This document shows positions 16,637 to 26,219 of a DNA stretch of 64,000 nt, piece after piece (the first letter of the stretch is position 1; each line of letters starts with the position of its first letter). Both the position numbers and the translations under genes were made by a program. The notes under the pieces were generated by a model. It was not told where the DNA came from, did not search any database, and saw only the letters and a program-made list of their open reading frames with translations. Source of the stretch: Leclercia sp. S52 (GTDB lineage Bacteria; Pseudomonadota; Gammaproteobacteria; Enterobacterales; Enterobacteriaceae); contig NZ_CP152474.1 of assembly GCF_039727615.1 (NCBI RefSeq), forward strand, positions 1,488,001 through 1,552,000, given 5' to 3'.

Positions 16637-17236
16637 ATGGCAGTTAACGGTGATATAAAGGTTCTTGAGGGTGCGTTAACCGATTTTTTTGCACATAAAA
16701 ATACAAAGGAAAAACTCTCCCATATCCTCGATAAAGAAGCAAATGACTGGGAAAAATGGCTTCAGATAGAGTTCGAATTTTTCCTTGAACATCATTTAGA
16801 CTTTTCAGCGAAACGGGAATTACGGGCAAATACGGACAAAAGACACCAAAGTGGCCGACAGCATGTGATAGTTGATCTCATTTTCAGGAAAAAACGCACG
16901 CGGCTGGACAGGTTTATTTATGTTGAATTTAAGCTTGCCAAACGAGCAACCGAACTTGTCGAGAGCATAGCGACAGATTTGATTAAGAATTATGAAGTTG
17001 TGAACTCCCATTTCGCGAAAGCAAAACAAAAACGCCGCTCTATATGGGGTGTGGGTTTTTACCGGGATTTTTCAACGCTGACGGTTAATCGGGCCGACGA
17101 AAGGTTAAGTGGGTTGAAGGAAAATGGCTTTAGCTACCGACATGACCCGGTCTATATCTGTAAATGCAGGGGCAGTAAGCACAAGGACAGCTGCCATGCG
17201 ATTGGCATGGTGATTGTGGGTGCTGAAGCGGAATAA
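16637..17236 (+). CDS. Hypothetical protein with PD-(D/E)XK-like motif
   Basis: A 199-residue soluble protein I do not recognise. Residues 77-99 read VIVD-(16 residues)-EFK: Asp80, Glu97 and Lys99 in the context VDLIF...RFIYVEFKLAK have the spacing of a PD-(D/E)XK nuclease core, with Glu45 or Glu47 (WLQIEFEF) in the preceding helix. The C-terminus carries CKCRGSKHKDSCH (Cys176, Cys178, Cys186), a possible metal knuckle. The gene lies between rimO and bssR, where E. coli has none, and is less GC-rich than its neighbours, suggesting acquisition. A nuclease role is inference. Confidence 0.7.
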   Translation: MAVNGDIKVLEGALTDFFAHKNTKEKLSHILDKEANDWEKWLQIEFEFFLEHHLDFSAKRELRANTDKRHQSGRQHVIVDLIFRKKRTRLDRFIYVEFKLAKRATELVESIATDLIKNYEVVNSHFAKAKQKRRSIWGVGFYRDFSTLTVNRADERLSGLKENGFSYRHDPVYICKCRGSKHKDSCHAIGMVIVGAEAE

Positions 17237-17249
17237 CATCCACTCCATC

Positions 17250-17272
17250 GGCTGGCCGTTTTCCGGCCAGCC
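17250..17272 (+). terminator. Hairpin after the PD-(D/E)XK-like gene
   Basis: GGCTGGCCG and CGGCCAGCC (9-bp perfect arms, 5-base loop TTTTC) 14 bases after the stop codon. No T-run follows, so termination strength is uncertain. Confidence 0.45.
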
Positions 17273-17481
17273 CGATAATCACATCGCGCTCTCTTTGCGT
17301 TCAAGGCCTTGAACGATTTCGCCATAGAAGTGGGTTATCGTATTTTTAATTGAATAATCAATAAGTTGTGTTATTTCATGCCGAGTTAGATTTACTTATC
17401 CCGGCTTTAAGGGTCCCTTATTGGATACGCTAAACAGATAATCTATCTTTCACCTCGTCGATTACTTAAATGAGGTACGTA

Positions 17482-17652
17482 ATGAAAGATATCTATCTGC
17501 AATCCAAATTAGAAATGGCCAAAACCCTCCACACCCACGGCGTCGAGCTGGCGCATATATCCGTTGCCACCGGGCTGACCCCGTCCAGATTAGTCACTGA
17601 ATTAAAAATTGCCGATGAGTTTGAATTCAGGCATCAGGCGAAACCATACTGA
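17482..17652 (+). CDS. Small hypothetical protein, possible helix-turn-helix
   Basis: A 56-residue protein. Residues 20-40, with LAHISVATGLTPSRLVTEL, resemble a helix-turn-helix, and the rest is charged. The start at 17482 is preferred because GAGG lies 9 bases upstream; an ATG at 17470 is also in frame. It ends 15 bases from the end of the convergent LysR gene. I do not recognise a family. Confidence 0.5.
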   Translation: MKDIYLQSKLEMAKTLHTHGVELAHISVATGLTPSRLVTELKIADEFEFRHQAKPY

Positions 17653-17666
17653 TGACGTCCCGGGCT

Positions 17667-18587
17667 TCAGGCCGATTGACTGCTGTAAAAATCGGCCAAC
17701 AGGGAAAAGAGAATTTTATTGGTCTCTTTCCGGCAGGACGAATAGATACTGAATTGTGGCAATGTAAATGGCGTATCCAGTCTTTTTAACTGATACATCC
17801 CGGAATAAGTCGCAAAGACTTTTTCCGGGATAATGCCCAGGCAGTCGGTGGTAGACACAATCAGTAAGATGGAGGCGAAAGAGGTGGTCAGCAGACAGCG
17901 CTCGCTGGAGCGGAATTTTTTATCCACGATGCTGCGATGATAAATGATCTTTTCGTTTTTGGTGTTGTAACCCACCAGATTGGCATCCCGGAACATCTCT
18001 TCCGTTACCGTATCCCCATAAAGAGGATTATCCTTTGCAGCAATCAGCACCAGCGACATATCACTCATCTTCTGGCAAGAAATATTACTGCTCTCAACAG
18101 AAAAGGTGGAGAACACCACATCCGCCTGGCGCATGTTCAACAGTTCGGTAATCTTCGCTTCGTTAAGCTCGGCGGTGCGGTGCAGCAGGCTGACATCCGA
18201 GTTCATCCCGACGATCTTCTGCGTCAGTTCCGGCACCACTAACGGCGAGACAAAGGACTCGGTGTAGAGGGTCAGTCTTCGTTTTTTAATGCGGGAAGAG
18301 AGGGGGAGCAGGGTGGCAAGCTTGTCGATAATCGGCAGGATGTTATCGTACAGTTCATCCGCATACACGGTGGGCAACAGCGTGTTGCCGCTGCGAACAA
18401 ACAAATTATCCCCCATCTGCTCGCGCAGTTTTCGCAGCGACTGGCTGACGGCAGAGGCAGAGATGTCCAGCATATCGGCCACTTTCGAGATGCTACCCAC
18501 GCTATAAATTAAGCAAAAAAGGGTCAGCAGATTCAGGTCGATCCGGTTTAACGAGATTATTTTTTCTGACACCGGTATCGTTGGCAT
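17667..18587 (-). CDS. LysR-family transcriptional regulator
   Basis: A 306-residue LysR-type regulator. The N-terminal winged helix-turn-helix is seen as LNLLTLFCLIYSVGSISKVA, then DMLDISASAVSQSLRKLREQMGDNLFVRSG, the classical recognition helix and wing. Residues 95-300 form the effector-binding domain of the PBP2 type. It is divergent from bssR with a 244-base intergenic region, so bssR or its own gene is a plausible target. It is AT-richer than the backbone and has no E. coli counterpart at this site. Confidence 0.85.
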   Translation of the reverse strand: MPTIPVSEKIISLNRIDLNLLTLFCLIYSVGSISKVADMLDISASAVSQSLRKLREQMGDNLFVRSGNTLLPTVYADELYDNILPIIDKLATLLPLSSRIKKRRLTLYTESFVSPLVVPELTQKIVGMNSDVSLLHRTAELNEAKITELLNMRQADVVFSTFSVESSNISCQKMSDMSLVLIAAKDNPLYGDTVTEEMFRDANLVGYNTKNEKIIYHRSIVDKKFRSSERCLLTTSFASILLIVSTTDCLGIIPEKVFATYSGMYQLKRLDTPFTLPQFSIYSSCRKETNKILFSLLADFYSSQSA

Positions 18588-18831
18588 ACGCCCTCTGCAA
18601 CCATCCCCGCAACCCTCTCAAAAATAGCAGGCTTCCCGATCCCCGCGTTGAGGGAGAAGCATGATTTTATGCCCAGCAAAAATCACTGCCTTCTCGCAGC
18701 TCTTTTTGCCCGCAGTTTTAACATTGTAAATTTCGGTAATCCGTCGCGGATTATTGACCTGACGCATTAAACTGCACAAAAAATAGACATAATCTGAAGA
18801 TGTTCTAAAGCTGACAAGGGGGGGAAATAGC

Positions 18832-19215
18832 ATGTCCGTTGACAGACTGAAACGCGATCTTCTTAACAAGATGATTAATGCCCACATCGATCTCGCGGCC
18901 TATCTGCAGTTAAGAAAAGCGAAGGGGTATATGTCAGTCAGCGAAAGCGACCATCTGCGTGACAACTTCTTTGAACTCTGTACTTACATGCGTGAAAAAG
19001 CGCCGGAGCTGAGAGCGTACTGCAATGCCGACGAGCAGGCGATGCTCTATCGCGCCGCCGGATCGCTCACCACCGCAGGCGTCTGTATGATGACCGGCAA
19101 CCACGATTGCCCGACGTTCATCGCCGTCAACGCAGAGAAGCTGGAAAACTGTCTGAACGATCTCACTCTCTGCATCCAGTATCTGAAATCACATGCACCG
19201 CTGATTCAGAGCTGA
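18832..19215 (+). CDS. bssR: Biofilm formation regulator BssR
   Basis: A 127-residue cytoplasmic protein matching E. coli BssR (127 residues) at conserved blocks: DLAAYLQLRKAKGYMSVSES near residues 20-39, DHLRDNFFEL, GVCMMTGNHDCPT and VNAEKLENCLNDLTLCIQ. BssR modulates biofilm formation through indole and catabolite-linked signalling in E. coli. A purine-rich GGGGGGAAA lies upstream of the start. It stays between rimO and yliI, as in E. coli, although two accessory genes and a LysR gene intervene. Confidence 0.93.
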   Translation: MSVDRLKRDLLNKMINAHIDLAAYLQLRKAKGYMSVSESDHLRDNFFELCTYMREKAPELRAYCNADEQAMLYRAAGSLTTAGVCMMTGNHDCPTFIAVNAEKLENCLNDLTLCIQYLKSHAPLIQS

Positions 19216-19219
19216 TCCC

Positions 19220-19237
19220 GGGGGAGGCAACTCCCCC
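19220..19237 (+). terminator. Terminator-like hairpin after bssR
   Basis: GGGGGAG and CTCCCCC with the GNRA loop GCAA, 5 bases after the bssR stop. The following bases are only weakly T-rich. Confidence 0.5.
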
Positions 19238-19320
19238 CATCTGATTAAGCTTTTGTAAAAGTAACAATGCCCCTGCGCTGAGTGGCTACCTTTAAGGAAT
19301 ACGTCGAAAAGGAGTGCATT

Positions 19321-20439
19321 ATGCGTCGATCCTCGCTTATTTCCCTGCCATTGTTGCTCATCTCCGCTTCACTGTGTGCCGCGCCTGCCGAAGTGAAAGT
19401 CTCGGTGCTGCAAAATAAACTCGATCACCCCTGGGCGCTGGCGTTCCTGCCGCAGGATCAGGGCATGCTGATCACGCTGAAAGGCGGACAGCTTAAGCGC
19501 TGGCAGGCGGGCAAAGGGCTCTCGGATCCCATTGTCGGGGTGCCGAAGGTCTGGGATAGCGGTCAGGGTGGATTGCTCGACGTGGCGCTGGCCCCAGACT
19601 TCGCCACCTCGCGCCGGGTCTGGTTGAGCTATGCCGAAGCGGGGGACGACGGAAAAGCGGGCACGGCGGTGGGGTATGGCCGTCTGAGCGAGGATAACGC
19701 CCGGCTGGAGGCCTTTAAGGTAGTCTTCCGCCAGCAGCCGAAACTCTCTACCGGCAATCACTTTGGCGGCAGGCTGGTGTTCGACGGCAAAGGCTATCTG
19801 TTTATCGGGTTAGGCGAGAATAACCAGCGCCCGACTGCCCAGGATCTGGATAAGTTACAGGGTAAAGTGGTGCGCCTGACCGATCAGGGCGCGGTGCCGG
19901 ACGATAACCCCTTTGTGAGCAACAAACAGGCGCGACCGGAGATCTGGTCTTACGGTATCCGCAACCCGCAGGGGATGGCGATGAACCCGTGGAGCAATAC
20001 CCTGTGGCTCAACGAGCACGGGCCGCGCGGGGGCGACGAAATCAACATTCCGGAAAGAGGCAAAAACTACGGCTGGCCGCTGGCAACCCACGGCATCAAC
20101 TACAGTGGATTGCCGATCCCCGAAGCGAAAGGGGAAACGGCTGCGGGAACCGAGCCGCCGCTTTTCGTCTGGAAACAGTCCCCGGCGTTGAGCGGGATGG
20201 CTTTCTATAACAGCGACGTCTTTCCGCAGTGGAAAAACAAACTCTTTATCGGCGCGCTGAAGGATAAGGATGTGATTGTGCTGAACGTCAGCGGCAATAG
20301 CGTTACCGAGGAGGGGCGGATCCTCGGCGATCGCAATCAGCGCGTCCGCGATGTGCGGGTCGGGCCGGATGGCTATTTATACGTCCTGACCGATGAGTCA
20401 GACGGGCAACTGCTAAAAGTCAGCCCGTCCAGGGAGTAG
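19321..20439 (+). CDS. yliI: PQQ-dependent soluble aldose sugar dehydrogenase YliI
   Basis: A 372-residue periplasmic six-bladed propeller that oxidises aldoses with PQQ and calcium. Residues 1-20 are a signal peptide ending in LCAA. Family marks are LDHPWALAFLP at the mature N-terminus, QGGLLDVALAPDF, STGNHFGGRLVFD, SYGIRNPQGMAMNPW, NEHGPRGGDEIN and PRGKNYGWPLATHG-like segments. The start at 19321 follows AAAAGGAG. It sits between bssR and gstB as in E. coli. This is the second PQQ enzyme in the window. Confidence 0.93.
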   Translation: MRRSSLISLPLLLISASLCAAPAEVKVSVLQNKLDHPWALAFLPQDQGMLITLKGGQLKRWQAGKGLSDPIVGVPKVWDSGQGGLLDVALAPDFATSRRVWLSYAEAGDDGKAGTAVGYGRLSEDNARLEAFKVVFRQQPKLSTGNHFGGRLVFDGKGYLFIGLGENNQRPTAQDLDKLQGKVVRLTDQGAVPDDNPFVSNKQARPEIWSYGIRNPQGMAMNPWSNTLWLNEHGPRGGDEINIPERGKNYGWPLATHGINYSGLPIPEAKGETAAGTEPPLFVWKQSPALSGMAFYNSDVFPQWKNKLFIGALKDKDVIVLNVSGNSVTEEGRILGDRNQRVRDVRVGPDGYLYVLTDESDGQLLKVSPSRE

Positions 20440-20440
20440 A

Positions 20441-21067
20441 TCAGGTTACCGGGATCATCACCACGTTACGGTAGGCCGGGCGCTCGGTCAGGTTCGCCAG
20501 CCAGCGTTCCAGGTGCGGACGCGGTGCCCACGCCAGGCCAAGGTTGGTCAGGTTCCAGACAAAGGGCGCGACGGCGATATCACCCACGCCAAAGTCGTCG
20601 CCCGAGAACCATGCCTGTGCCGCCAGAGTCTCATCCATCATGGCGAACAGCGATTCGCAGGTGGCTTTGGCAGCGTCAATGGCCGCGTAGTTACGCTCGG
20701 CTTCCGGGGTTCTTACCAGCCCCATCAAAATCACCCGGTGGGCAGGGGAGAGCGTCTGGTTGGCCCAGTCCATCCACTTGTCGCCGACGGCACGCTTCGC
20801 AGGTGCATCGATCCACAGACGGTTCTGGCCGTATTGCGCCACGAGATAGCGCACAATGGCGTTGGATTCCCACAGCGTAAGGTCGGTTTCGTCATCGCGC
20901 AGCAGCGGCACCAGGCCGTTGGGGTTCATCGCCAGATACTCGGCCTCTTTATTTACCCCGTGTTCCAGTCCCGCCATGACCTGCTTAAAGGGTAAATCCA
21001 GCTCTTCCAGCGTCCAGATTACCTTTTTAACGTTGGTCGAATTGTTCCTGCCCCACAAAGTAATCAT
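20441..21067 (-). CDS. gstB: Glutathione S-transferase GstB
   Basis: A 208-residue cytosolic glutathione transferase; the E. coli enzyme acts on bromoacetate and similar electrophiles. The N-terminal thioredoxin-like domain reads [16 protein letters not shown], then [13 protein letters not shown] and [11 protein letters not shown] (the glutathione-binding ES motif, about residues 66-67). The helical C-terminal domain has [15 protein letters not shown] and [17 protein letters not shown]. Length and order match E. coli GstB (208). Its stop abuts the end of yliI (convergent). Confidence 0.96.
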   Translation of the reverse strand: MITLWGRNNSTNVKKVIWTLEELDLPFKQVMAGLEHGVNKEAEYLAMNPNGLVPLLRDDETDLTLWESNAIVRYLVAQYGQNRLWIDAPAKRAVGDKWMDWANQTLSPAHRVILMGLVRTPEAERNYAAIDAAKATCESLFAMMDETLAAQAWFSGDDFGVGDIAVAPFVWNLTNLGLAWAPRPHLERWLANLTERPAYRNVVMIPVT

Positions 21068-21323
21068 AATAACCTCTTATAAATAAAGCCGATATCAAGA
21101 TGAAATCCGTGTTGATGGCTTTACATGGTGAGATAAACCTAACCAATACGCAACAGACGCGAAAAAAATCGATGCGGTCAAAGCGTATCGGGTTGTTATT
21201 GCATAAACTTTAAAAACTTTACCAGGTTTTGGTTTTTTTTAAGTCTTGAGTGCGTTATTACTCATCGCTTCTTGCGGCACGGCGATGTGACGTGATTTTT
21301 GGAATGGAAACTCGGGTGGCATT

Positions 21324-22529
21324 ATGATGCGAAACACTTTTTCTTTACGCGGTCTGGTAGCGGGTTCTGCGCTGCTGGTCCTTTTTGCACCTTCGCTGTA
21401 CGCAGCGGAACAGGCGGCGCCAGAGGCTCCGCCCGTTGATGCCCGCGCCTGGATCCTGATGGACTACGCCAGCGGCAAAGTGCTGGCGGAAGGCAATGCA
21501 GATGAAAAACTCGATCCTGCCAGCCTGACCAAAATCATGACCAGCTACGTCGTAGGGCAGGCGCTGAAAGCGGGTAAGATCAAGCTCACCGACATGGTGA
21601 CCATCGGTAAAGACGCCTGGGCGACCGGCAACCCTGCGCTGCGCGGCTCCTCGGTGATGTTCCTCAAGCCGGGGGATCAGGTGGCGGTTTCCGACCTGAA
21701 CAAAGGGGTAATCATTCAGTCGGGGAATGATGCCTGCATCGCGCTGGCCGATTATGTGGCCGGCAGCCAGGATTCTTTCATTGGTTTGATGAATGGCTAC
21801 GCGCAAAAATTAGGCCTCACCAACACCACCTTTAAAACCGTTCACGGGCTGGACGCGCCGGGCCAGTTCAGTACCGCGCGCGATATGGCGCTGCTGGGTA
21901 AGGCACTGATTCACGATGTGCCGGAAGAGTACGCGATCCATAAAGAGAAAGAGTTTACCTTCAACAAAATTCGCCAGCAGAACCGCAACCGTCTGCTGTG
22001 GAGCAGCAACGTCAACGTGGACGGGATGAAAACCGGCACCACCGCCGGGGCAGGGTACAACCTGGTGGCCTCGGCAACCCAGGGCGATATGCGTCTGATC
22101 TCGGTGGTGCTGGGCACCAAAACCGACCGCATCCGCTTCAATGAGTCAGAAAAACTGCTCACCTGGGGCTTCCGCTTCTTCGAAACCGTTACCCCGATCA
22201 AGCCGGATGCCACCTTTGTCAGCCAGCGGGTCTGGTTTGGCGATAAGAGCGAGGTGAATCTCGGTGCCGGTGAAGGCGGCTCGGTCACCATTCCGCGTGG
22301 CCAGCTGAAAAACCTGAAGGCCAGCTACACCCTGACCGACAAGCAGCTGACCGCACCGCTGAAAAAAGGCCAGGTGGTCGGCACCATCGACTTCCAGCTG
22401 AACGGCAAATCCATTGAGCAGCGTCCGCTGATCGTGATGGAAGCGGTGGAAGAGGGCGGGTTCTTCGGTCGGATGTGGGATTACGTGCTGATGAAATTCC
22501 ACGAATGGTTTGGCGGCTGGTTTAAGTAA
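21324..22529 (+). CDS. dacC: D-alanyl-D-alanine carboxypeptidase DacC (PBP6)
   Basis: A 401-residue penicillin-binding protein that trims the terminal D-Ala of peptidoglycan pentapeptides. It has a signal peptide (about residues 1-28), the catalytic SLTK tetrad (SxxK), SGN, and KTGTTAG, all three penicillin-binding motifs in the right order. The C-terminal amphipathic anchor is [21 protein letters not shown]. Nearly identical to E. coli DacC. Start is ATG 21324 or ATG 21327. It is transcribed divergently from gstB. Confidence 0.97.
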   Translation: MMRNTFSLRGLVAGSALLVLFAPSLYAAEQAAPEAPPVDARAWILMDYASGKVLAEGNADEKLDPASLTKIMTSYVVGQALKAGKIKLTDMVTIGKDAWATGNPALRGSSVMFLKPGDQVAVSDLNKGVIIQSGNDACIALADYVAGSQDSFIGLMNGYAQKLGLTNTTFKTVHGLDAPGQFSTARDMALLGKALIHDVPEEYAIHKEKEFTFNKIRQQNRNRLLWSSNVNVDGMKTGTTAGAGYNLVASATQGDMRLISVVLGTKTDRIRFNESEKLLTWGFRFFETVTPIKPDATFVSQRVWFGDKSEVNLGAGEGGSVTIPRGQLKNLKASYTLTDKQLTAPLKKGQVVGTIDFQLNGKSIEQRPLIVMEAVEEGGFFGRMWDYVLMKFHEWFGGWFK

Positions 22530-22543
22530 AGCTTCCGTGCATC

Positions 22544-22623
22544 GCCGGGTGGCGGCTTCGCCTTACCCGGCCTACGGGGTTTCCCAGGTGTTGTAGGCCC
22601 GTGCAAGCGCAGCGCCGCCGGGC
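22544..22623. repeat. REP pair between dacC and deoR
   Basis: GCCGGGTGGCGGC...ACCCGGCCTAC (22544-22575) and GTAGGCCC...GCCGCCGGGC (22593-22623), inverted, between convergent genes. The second half has the same sequence as the repeat unit in the 1421-1736 array. Confidence 0.9.
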
Positions 22624-22635
22624 AATAAGCCGCAC

Positions 22636-23394
22636 TCAGTACATCAACTTAATCTGCTGCGCCTTAGCATAAGTAACCAGTTCTTCATCCGGGCGGCAGT
22701 CGCTGACGATCGCGTCGAAGCGCGTCAGCTCCCCCATCCGCGCCGGGCGCACCTTACCCACCTTGCTGTGATCCACTACCAGCACATGATACTGCGCCAT
22801 ATTCATCGCCCACTGCTTAACCGGCAGTTCATCCAGATTAAAACAGGTCGCGCCCTGGCGAACATGCACGCCAGCCGCGGAGTAAAAGGCGATATCCGGG
22901 CACAGATTGCTGAGGGTGTCCTGCAGGTTAAGCGGTTTAAAGATGGCATTGCTGGCGTGGAACTCGCCGCCGCAGAGGATCACCCGGCACTCGGGTTTTT
23001 CCTGCAGGGCGAGAAAGGTGTTCAGGGAGTAACAGACCCCGGTGAATGGCAGGTCGTTATCAATGGCTTCGATGATCCACGGCGTGGTCGTGCCACAGTC
23101 AAAAAACAGCGTCTGATGCGGCTGCACCAGTGAGGCGGCCAGACGCGCTGCTTTGCGCTTCTCTTCCACCAGGCGGGTTTTTTGGTCGCTCAGCAGATAG
23201 TGGCTGGCGCTGCGGGGTTCGAGGACAATGTAGCCGCCGAGCAGCACCACGGGCCCGCTTTCACTGTTGAGGTCGCGACGAATGGTCATTTCCGAGACGC
23301 CGAGCAGCGCGGCGGCCTCTTTCAGATGCAGTTTATCGCTGCGCTTAAGCGCATTAATCAGTTGAGCCAGCCGTTCGTCACGTCGTGTTTCCAT
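22636..23394 (-). CDS. deoR: DNA-binding transcriptional repressor DeoR
   Basis: A 252-residue repressor of deoxyribonucleoside catabolism, relieved by deoxyribose 5-phosphate. The N-terminal helix-turn-helix is LKEAAALLGVSEMTIRRDLN (residues 21-40). The effector domain shows the DeoR-family FFDCGTTTPWIIEAI and LCGGEFHASNAIFKPL. Length equals E. coli DeoR (252). Location between dacC and ybjG matches E. coli. Confidence 0.96.
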   Translation of the reverse strand: METRRDERLAQLINALKRSDKLHLKEAAALLGVSEMTIRRDLNSESGPVVLLGGYIVLEPRSASHYLLSDQKTRLVEEKRKAARLAASLVQPHQTLFFDCGTTTPWIIEAIDNDLPFTGVCYSLNTFLALQEKPECRVILCGGEFHASNAIFKPLNLQDTLSNLCPDIAFYSAAGVHVRQGATCFNLDELPVKQWAMNMAQYHVLVVDHSKVGKVRPARMGELTRFDAIVSDCRPDEELVTYAKAQQIKLMY

Positions 23395-23461
23395 AGGTCC
23401 TCAGAGCGATAAATGAACCCCCGTTACGCCGGGGGCTCAAGTTTACCTCGTGAGACCCAAA

Positions 23462-24070
23462 TTAGTCACGTATCCAGCCTTTGCGGATCGGCAGGGCAAA
23501 GCAGAAGCGGTACAGCTGCGAGAGGCGCTGGTAGAGCGCGTGACCGAACAGGTTCCACAGGATCTGCGCGCTCAGGCAGCCCAGCAGCCCGACCATCAGT
23601 CCGCCCAGCATATCCATCGGCCAGTGGACCCCAAGATAGACGCGGGACCAGGCGATGGCGCAGGCCACGAGCATCAATACGATTCCAGACCAGACCCGGT
23701 GCCAGAGCAGGAACGCCAGGGCAAAGGTGAAAATAGCGGTGCCATGATCGCTCGGGAAGGAGTCGTCGGCGGCGTGGTGCAGGAAGTTATAGCCGACGCG
23801 ATCGACAAACGGGCGATCGTGAGGGAACAGATGACCCAGCAGCCAGGAAGCGGCCATGCCGATCGCCAGCGCCATGGCGATTTTAATCACCAGCTGACGC
23901 TGGGCACCCACCTGCTTGCGCGGCCCCCACAGCCAGAGGATCGCAATCAGCGCCGGGACAATGCTGATCAGGTCTTTCGCCACAAAGATGGCCAGTTTGA
24001 TGCTCCACTCCGGTGAAGCAGGCGTGGCATTAATCAGTTCAAACAGTCCGTAGTTCAGATTTTCTAACAT
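23462..24070 (-). CDS. ybjG: Undecaprenyl-diphosphate phosphatase YbjG
   Basis: A 202-residue inner-membrane PAP2-type phosphatase that recycles undecaprenyl pyrophosphate to the monophosphate carrier. The three phosphatase motifs are visible: HDRPFVDRVGYNF (KxxxxxxRP-like), DDSFPSDHGTAIFTFA (PSDH) and AWSRVYLGVHWPMDMLGG (SRxxxxxHxxxD). The start ML-ENLNYG at 24070 is chosen because GAGGG precedes it. It follows an upstream PAP2 gene by 7 bases, so both are cotranscribed. Confidence 0.95.
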   Translation of the reverse strand: MLENLNYGLFELINATPASPEWSIKLAIFVAKDLISIVPALIAILWLWGPRKQVGAQRQLVIKIAMALAIGMAASWLLGHLFPHDRPFVDRVGYNFLHHAADDSFPSDHGTAIFTFALAFLLWHRVWSGIVLMLVACAIAWSRVYLGVHWPMDMLGGLMVGLLGCLSAQILWNLFGHALYQRLSQLYRFCFALPIRKGWIRD

Positions 24071-24077
24071 ACCCTCG

Positions 24078-24806
24078 TTACTCTTTTGCAAACCAGGTGG
24101 AAATCAGGCCCCAGGCCACCACCTGTGAAAACCACACCCACCAACCTGCCCACAGGTTGTGCGAGAAGAAATGTGCCCCGCGCATCACCTGGCCATAGCC
24201 CATGACCAGGCCGAGCACGGCACCGGCGACCACCATTCCCCAGGCCAGGCGTGGACGCTCGCGCCAGAAGGCGAAGAACAGCCCCATCACCATAAAGCCG
24301 CTTGAGGAGTGGCCTCCCGGGAAGCAGCGGCCAGGGCCGCTACCGAGGGGAGCCGCGTCAAACAGGGGATACGCCAGCGCTTTGCCGCCGTACTCCACCA
24401 GATCCCAGGGGCAGCTGTGATGGCTGATGGCCTTCAGGATGCCCACCACCGCCGTGCCCAGCCCCATCAGCAGCGCCGCCGTGACTAATCGCGGACTGCG
24501 TTTGTACGCGCCGTAAAGCAGCGTTCCGGCCGCCACGGCAATGGTCACGTATTTCGCCAGACGATGATTGAGCAGATCCAGCAGCGCGTTTCGCTGCAGC
24601 GGAAAGTGCTGGCTCGCGGCGTCAAACCAGTAGCCCGTCAGCAGCCTGTCGAGGGTTTCATCCCGCGCAAGCCAGGTAAAAAGCCCGGCCAGAACCAGCA
24701 GCACAATAAGCTGGTAACCATAAAAACGAACCGGTAAGCGGTAAAGGGCTTTTGTCTTAGAAGTCTTTAACTTAGACAATTCTGAAGCGGAGGCGATTTG
24801 TGTCAT
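24078..24806 (-). CDS. PAP2-family membrane phosphatase, first gene of the ybjG operon
   Basis: A 242-residue membrane protein with about five hydrophobic segments. PAP2 motifs are present but altered: the K/RP element is SHHSCPWDLVEYGG, the PSGH motif is CFPGGHSSSG, and the third reads RGAHFFSHNLWAGWW, with histidine and asparagine where most members have HxxxD. This third motif occurs in a subgroup of PAP2 phosphatases. The substrate could be a lipid A, phosphatidylglycerol phosphate or prenyl phosphate; I cannot choose. Start 24806 avoids an upstream extension. A PmrA-type box lies 45 bases upstream. E. coli has no gene here. Confidence 0.85.
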   Translation of the reverse strand: MTQIASASELSKLKTSKTKALYRLPVRFYGYQLIVLLVLAGLFTWLARDETLDRLLTGYWFDAASQHFPLQRNALLDLLNHRLAKYVTIAVAAGTLLYGAYKRSPRLVTAALLMGLGTAVVGILKAISHHSCPWDLVEYGGKALAYPLFDAAPLGSGPGRCFPGGHSSSGFMVMGLFFAFWRERPRLAWGMVVAGAVLGLVMGYGQVMRGAHFFSHNLWAGWWVWFSQVVAWGLISTWFAKE

Positions 24807-24850
24807 AATTAGGGTCAATGACTGGAAAAGCCCAAGCATACGGACGCCAA

Positions 24851-24867
24851 CTTAAGGAAACCTTAAA
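24851..24867 (-). promoter_or_regulatory. PmrA (BasR) box upstream of the PAP2-ybjG operon
   Basis: Minus strand TTTAAG-GTTTC-CTTAAG matches YTTAAK-N5-YTTAAK, the PmrA/BasR operator. It lies 45 bases before the first gene of the operon. YbjG belongs to the PmrA regulon in E. coli and Salmonella, which supports the call. Confidence 0.7.
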
Positions 24868-24973
24868 CGACGGCGATTTGTGCTTTATTTCTGACCAGTT
24901 GCGTTAATCTGCTATCTCTGGCGCAGCCATTTCATTACACTCTGCGCGATTTTTTATCGAATATTGAGACTCC

Positions 24974-26211
24974 ATGCTAAACCGTTCTTCTTCCCGCACG
25001 CGCCTGGGGCGTCAGGCGCTGCTGTTCCCGCTGTGTCTGGTGCTGTACGAATTCTCCACCTATATCGGTAACGATATGATCCAGCCCGGTATGCTGGCCG
25101 TGGTGGAGCAGTACAACGCCGGGATCGAGTGGGTGCCTACCTCCATGACCGCCTACCTGGCGGGGGGGGATGTTTTTACAGTGGCTGCTCGGGCCGCTGT
25201 CGGATCGTATTGGCCGCCGTCCGGTGATGCTTACCGGGGTGGTGTGGTTTATCGTCACCTGCCTGGCAACCCTGCTGGCGCAAACCATCGAGCAGTTTAT
25301 GGTGCTGCGTTTTTTACAGGGGGGTTAGCCTGTGCTTTATCGGCGCCGTCGGTTACGCCGCGATCCAGGAGTCCTTTGAGGAGGCGGTGTGCATTAAAAT
25401 CACCGCCCTGATGGCTAACGTGGCGCTGATTGCGCCGCTGCTCGGCCCGCTGGTGGGTGCGGCCTGGGTCCACGTCGCGCCCTGGGAAGGCATGTTTGTG
25501 CTGTTTGCGGCCCTGGCGGCGATCTCGTTTTACGGTTTGTACCGCGCGATGCCCGAAACCGCGACCCGCATCGGGGAGAAGCTCTCACTAAAAGAGCTGG
25601 GGCGCGACTATAAACTGGTGCTGAAGAATGTCCGCTTTGTGGCGGGGTCGCTGGCGATTGGCTTTGTCTGCCTGCCGCTGCTGGCGTGGATCGCCCAGTC
25701 GCCGGTGATCATTATCAGCGGCGAAAAGCTCAGCAGCTACGAGTATGGCCTGCTGCAGGTACCGATTTTTGGCGCGCTGATTGTCGGTAACCTGGTGCTG
25801 GCCCGCCTGACTTCACGCCGCACCGTGCGCTCGTTAATTATCATGGGCGGCTGGCCGATTGTGATTGGGCTGGTGGTGGCTGCGGTGGCGACGGTGGTCT
25901 CTTCCCACGCCTATCTGTGGATGACCGCCGGGCTGAGCCTCTACGCGTTTGGTATTGGGCTGGCGAATGCCGGGCTGGTGCGCCTGACGCTGTTTGCCAG
26001 CGAGATGAGTAAAGGTACGGTGTCGGCGGCGATGGGGATGTTGCAGATGCTGATCTTCACCGTCGGGATTGAGGTCAGCAAACACGCCTTCAGCAGCGGC
26101 GGCAACGGGCTGTTCAGCCTGTTCAACCTGGCGAACGGCATCCTGTGGCTGGGGCTGATGTTTGTGTTCCTGAAAGATAAGCGGGTAGGCAGTTCGTTAC
26201 AGCCGGAGTAA
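24974..26211 (+). CDS. mdfA: Multidrug efflux MFS transporter MdfA (two frameshifts)
   Basis: MdfA exports cationic drugs in exchange for protons. The product would be 411 residues (E. coli 410). The frame breaks twice: at the G8 run 25162-25169 (expected G7) after TAYLAGG, and at the G6 run 25319-25324 (expected G5) in RFLQGV. Removing one G from each gives an uninterrupted protein with GPLSDR (motif A loop), the [20 protein letters not shown] segment and the C-terminal MFS half ending [13 protein letters not shown]. Both are single-base homopolymer expansions and probably sequencing errors. Membrane topology is 12 segments. Confidence 0.93.
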
Positions 26212-26219
26212 ACAATCAA

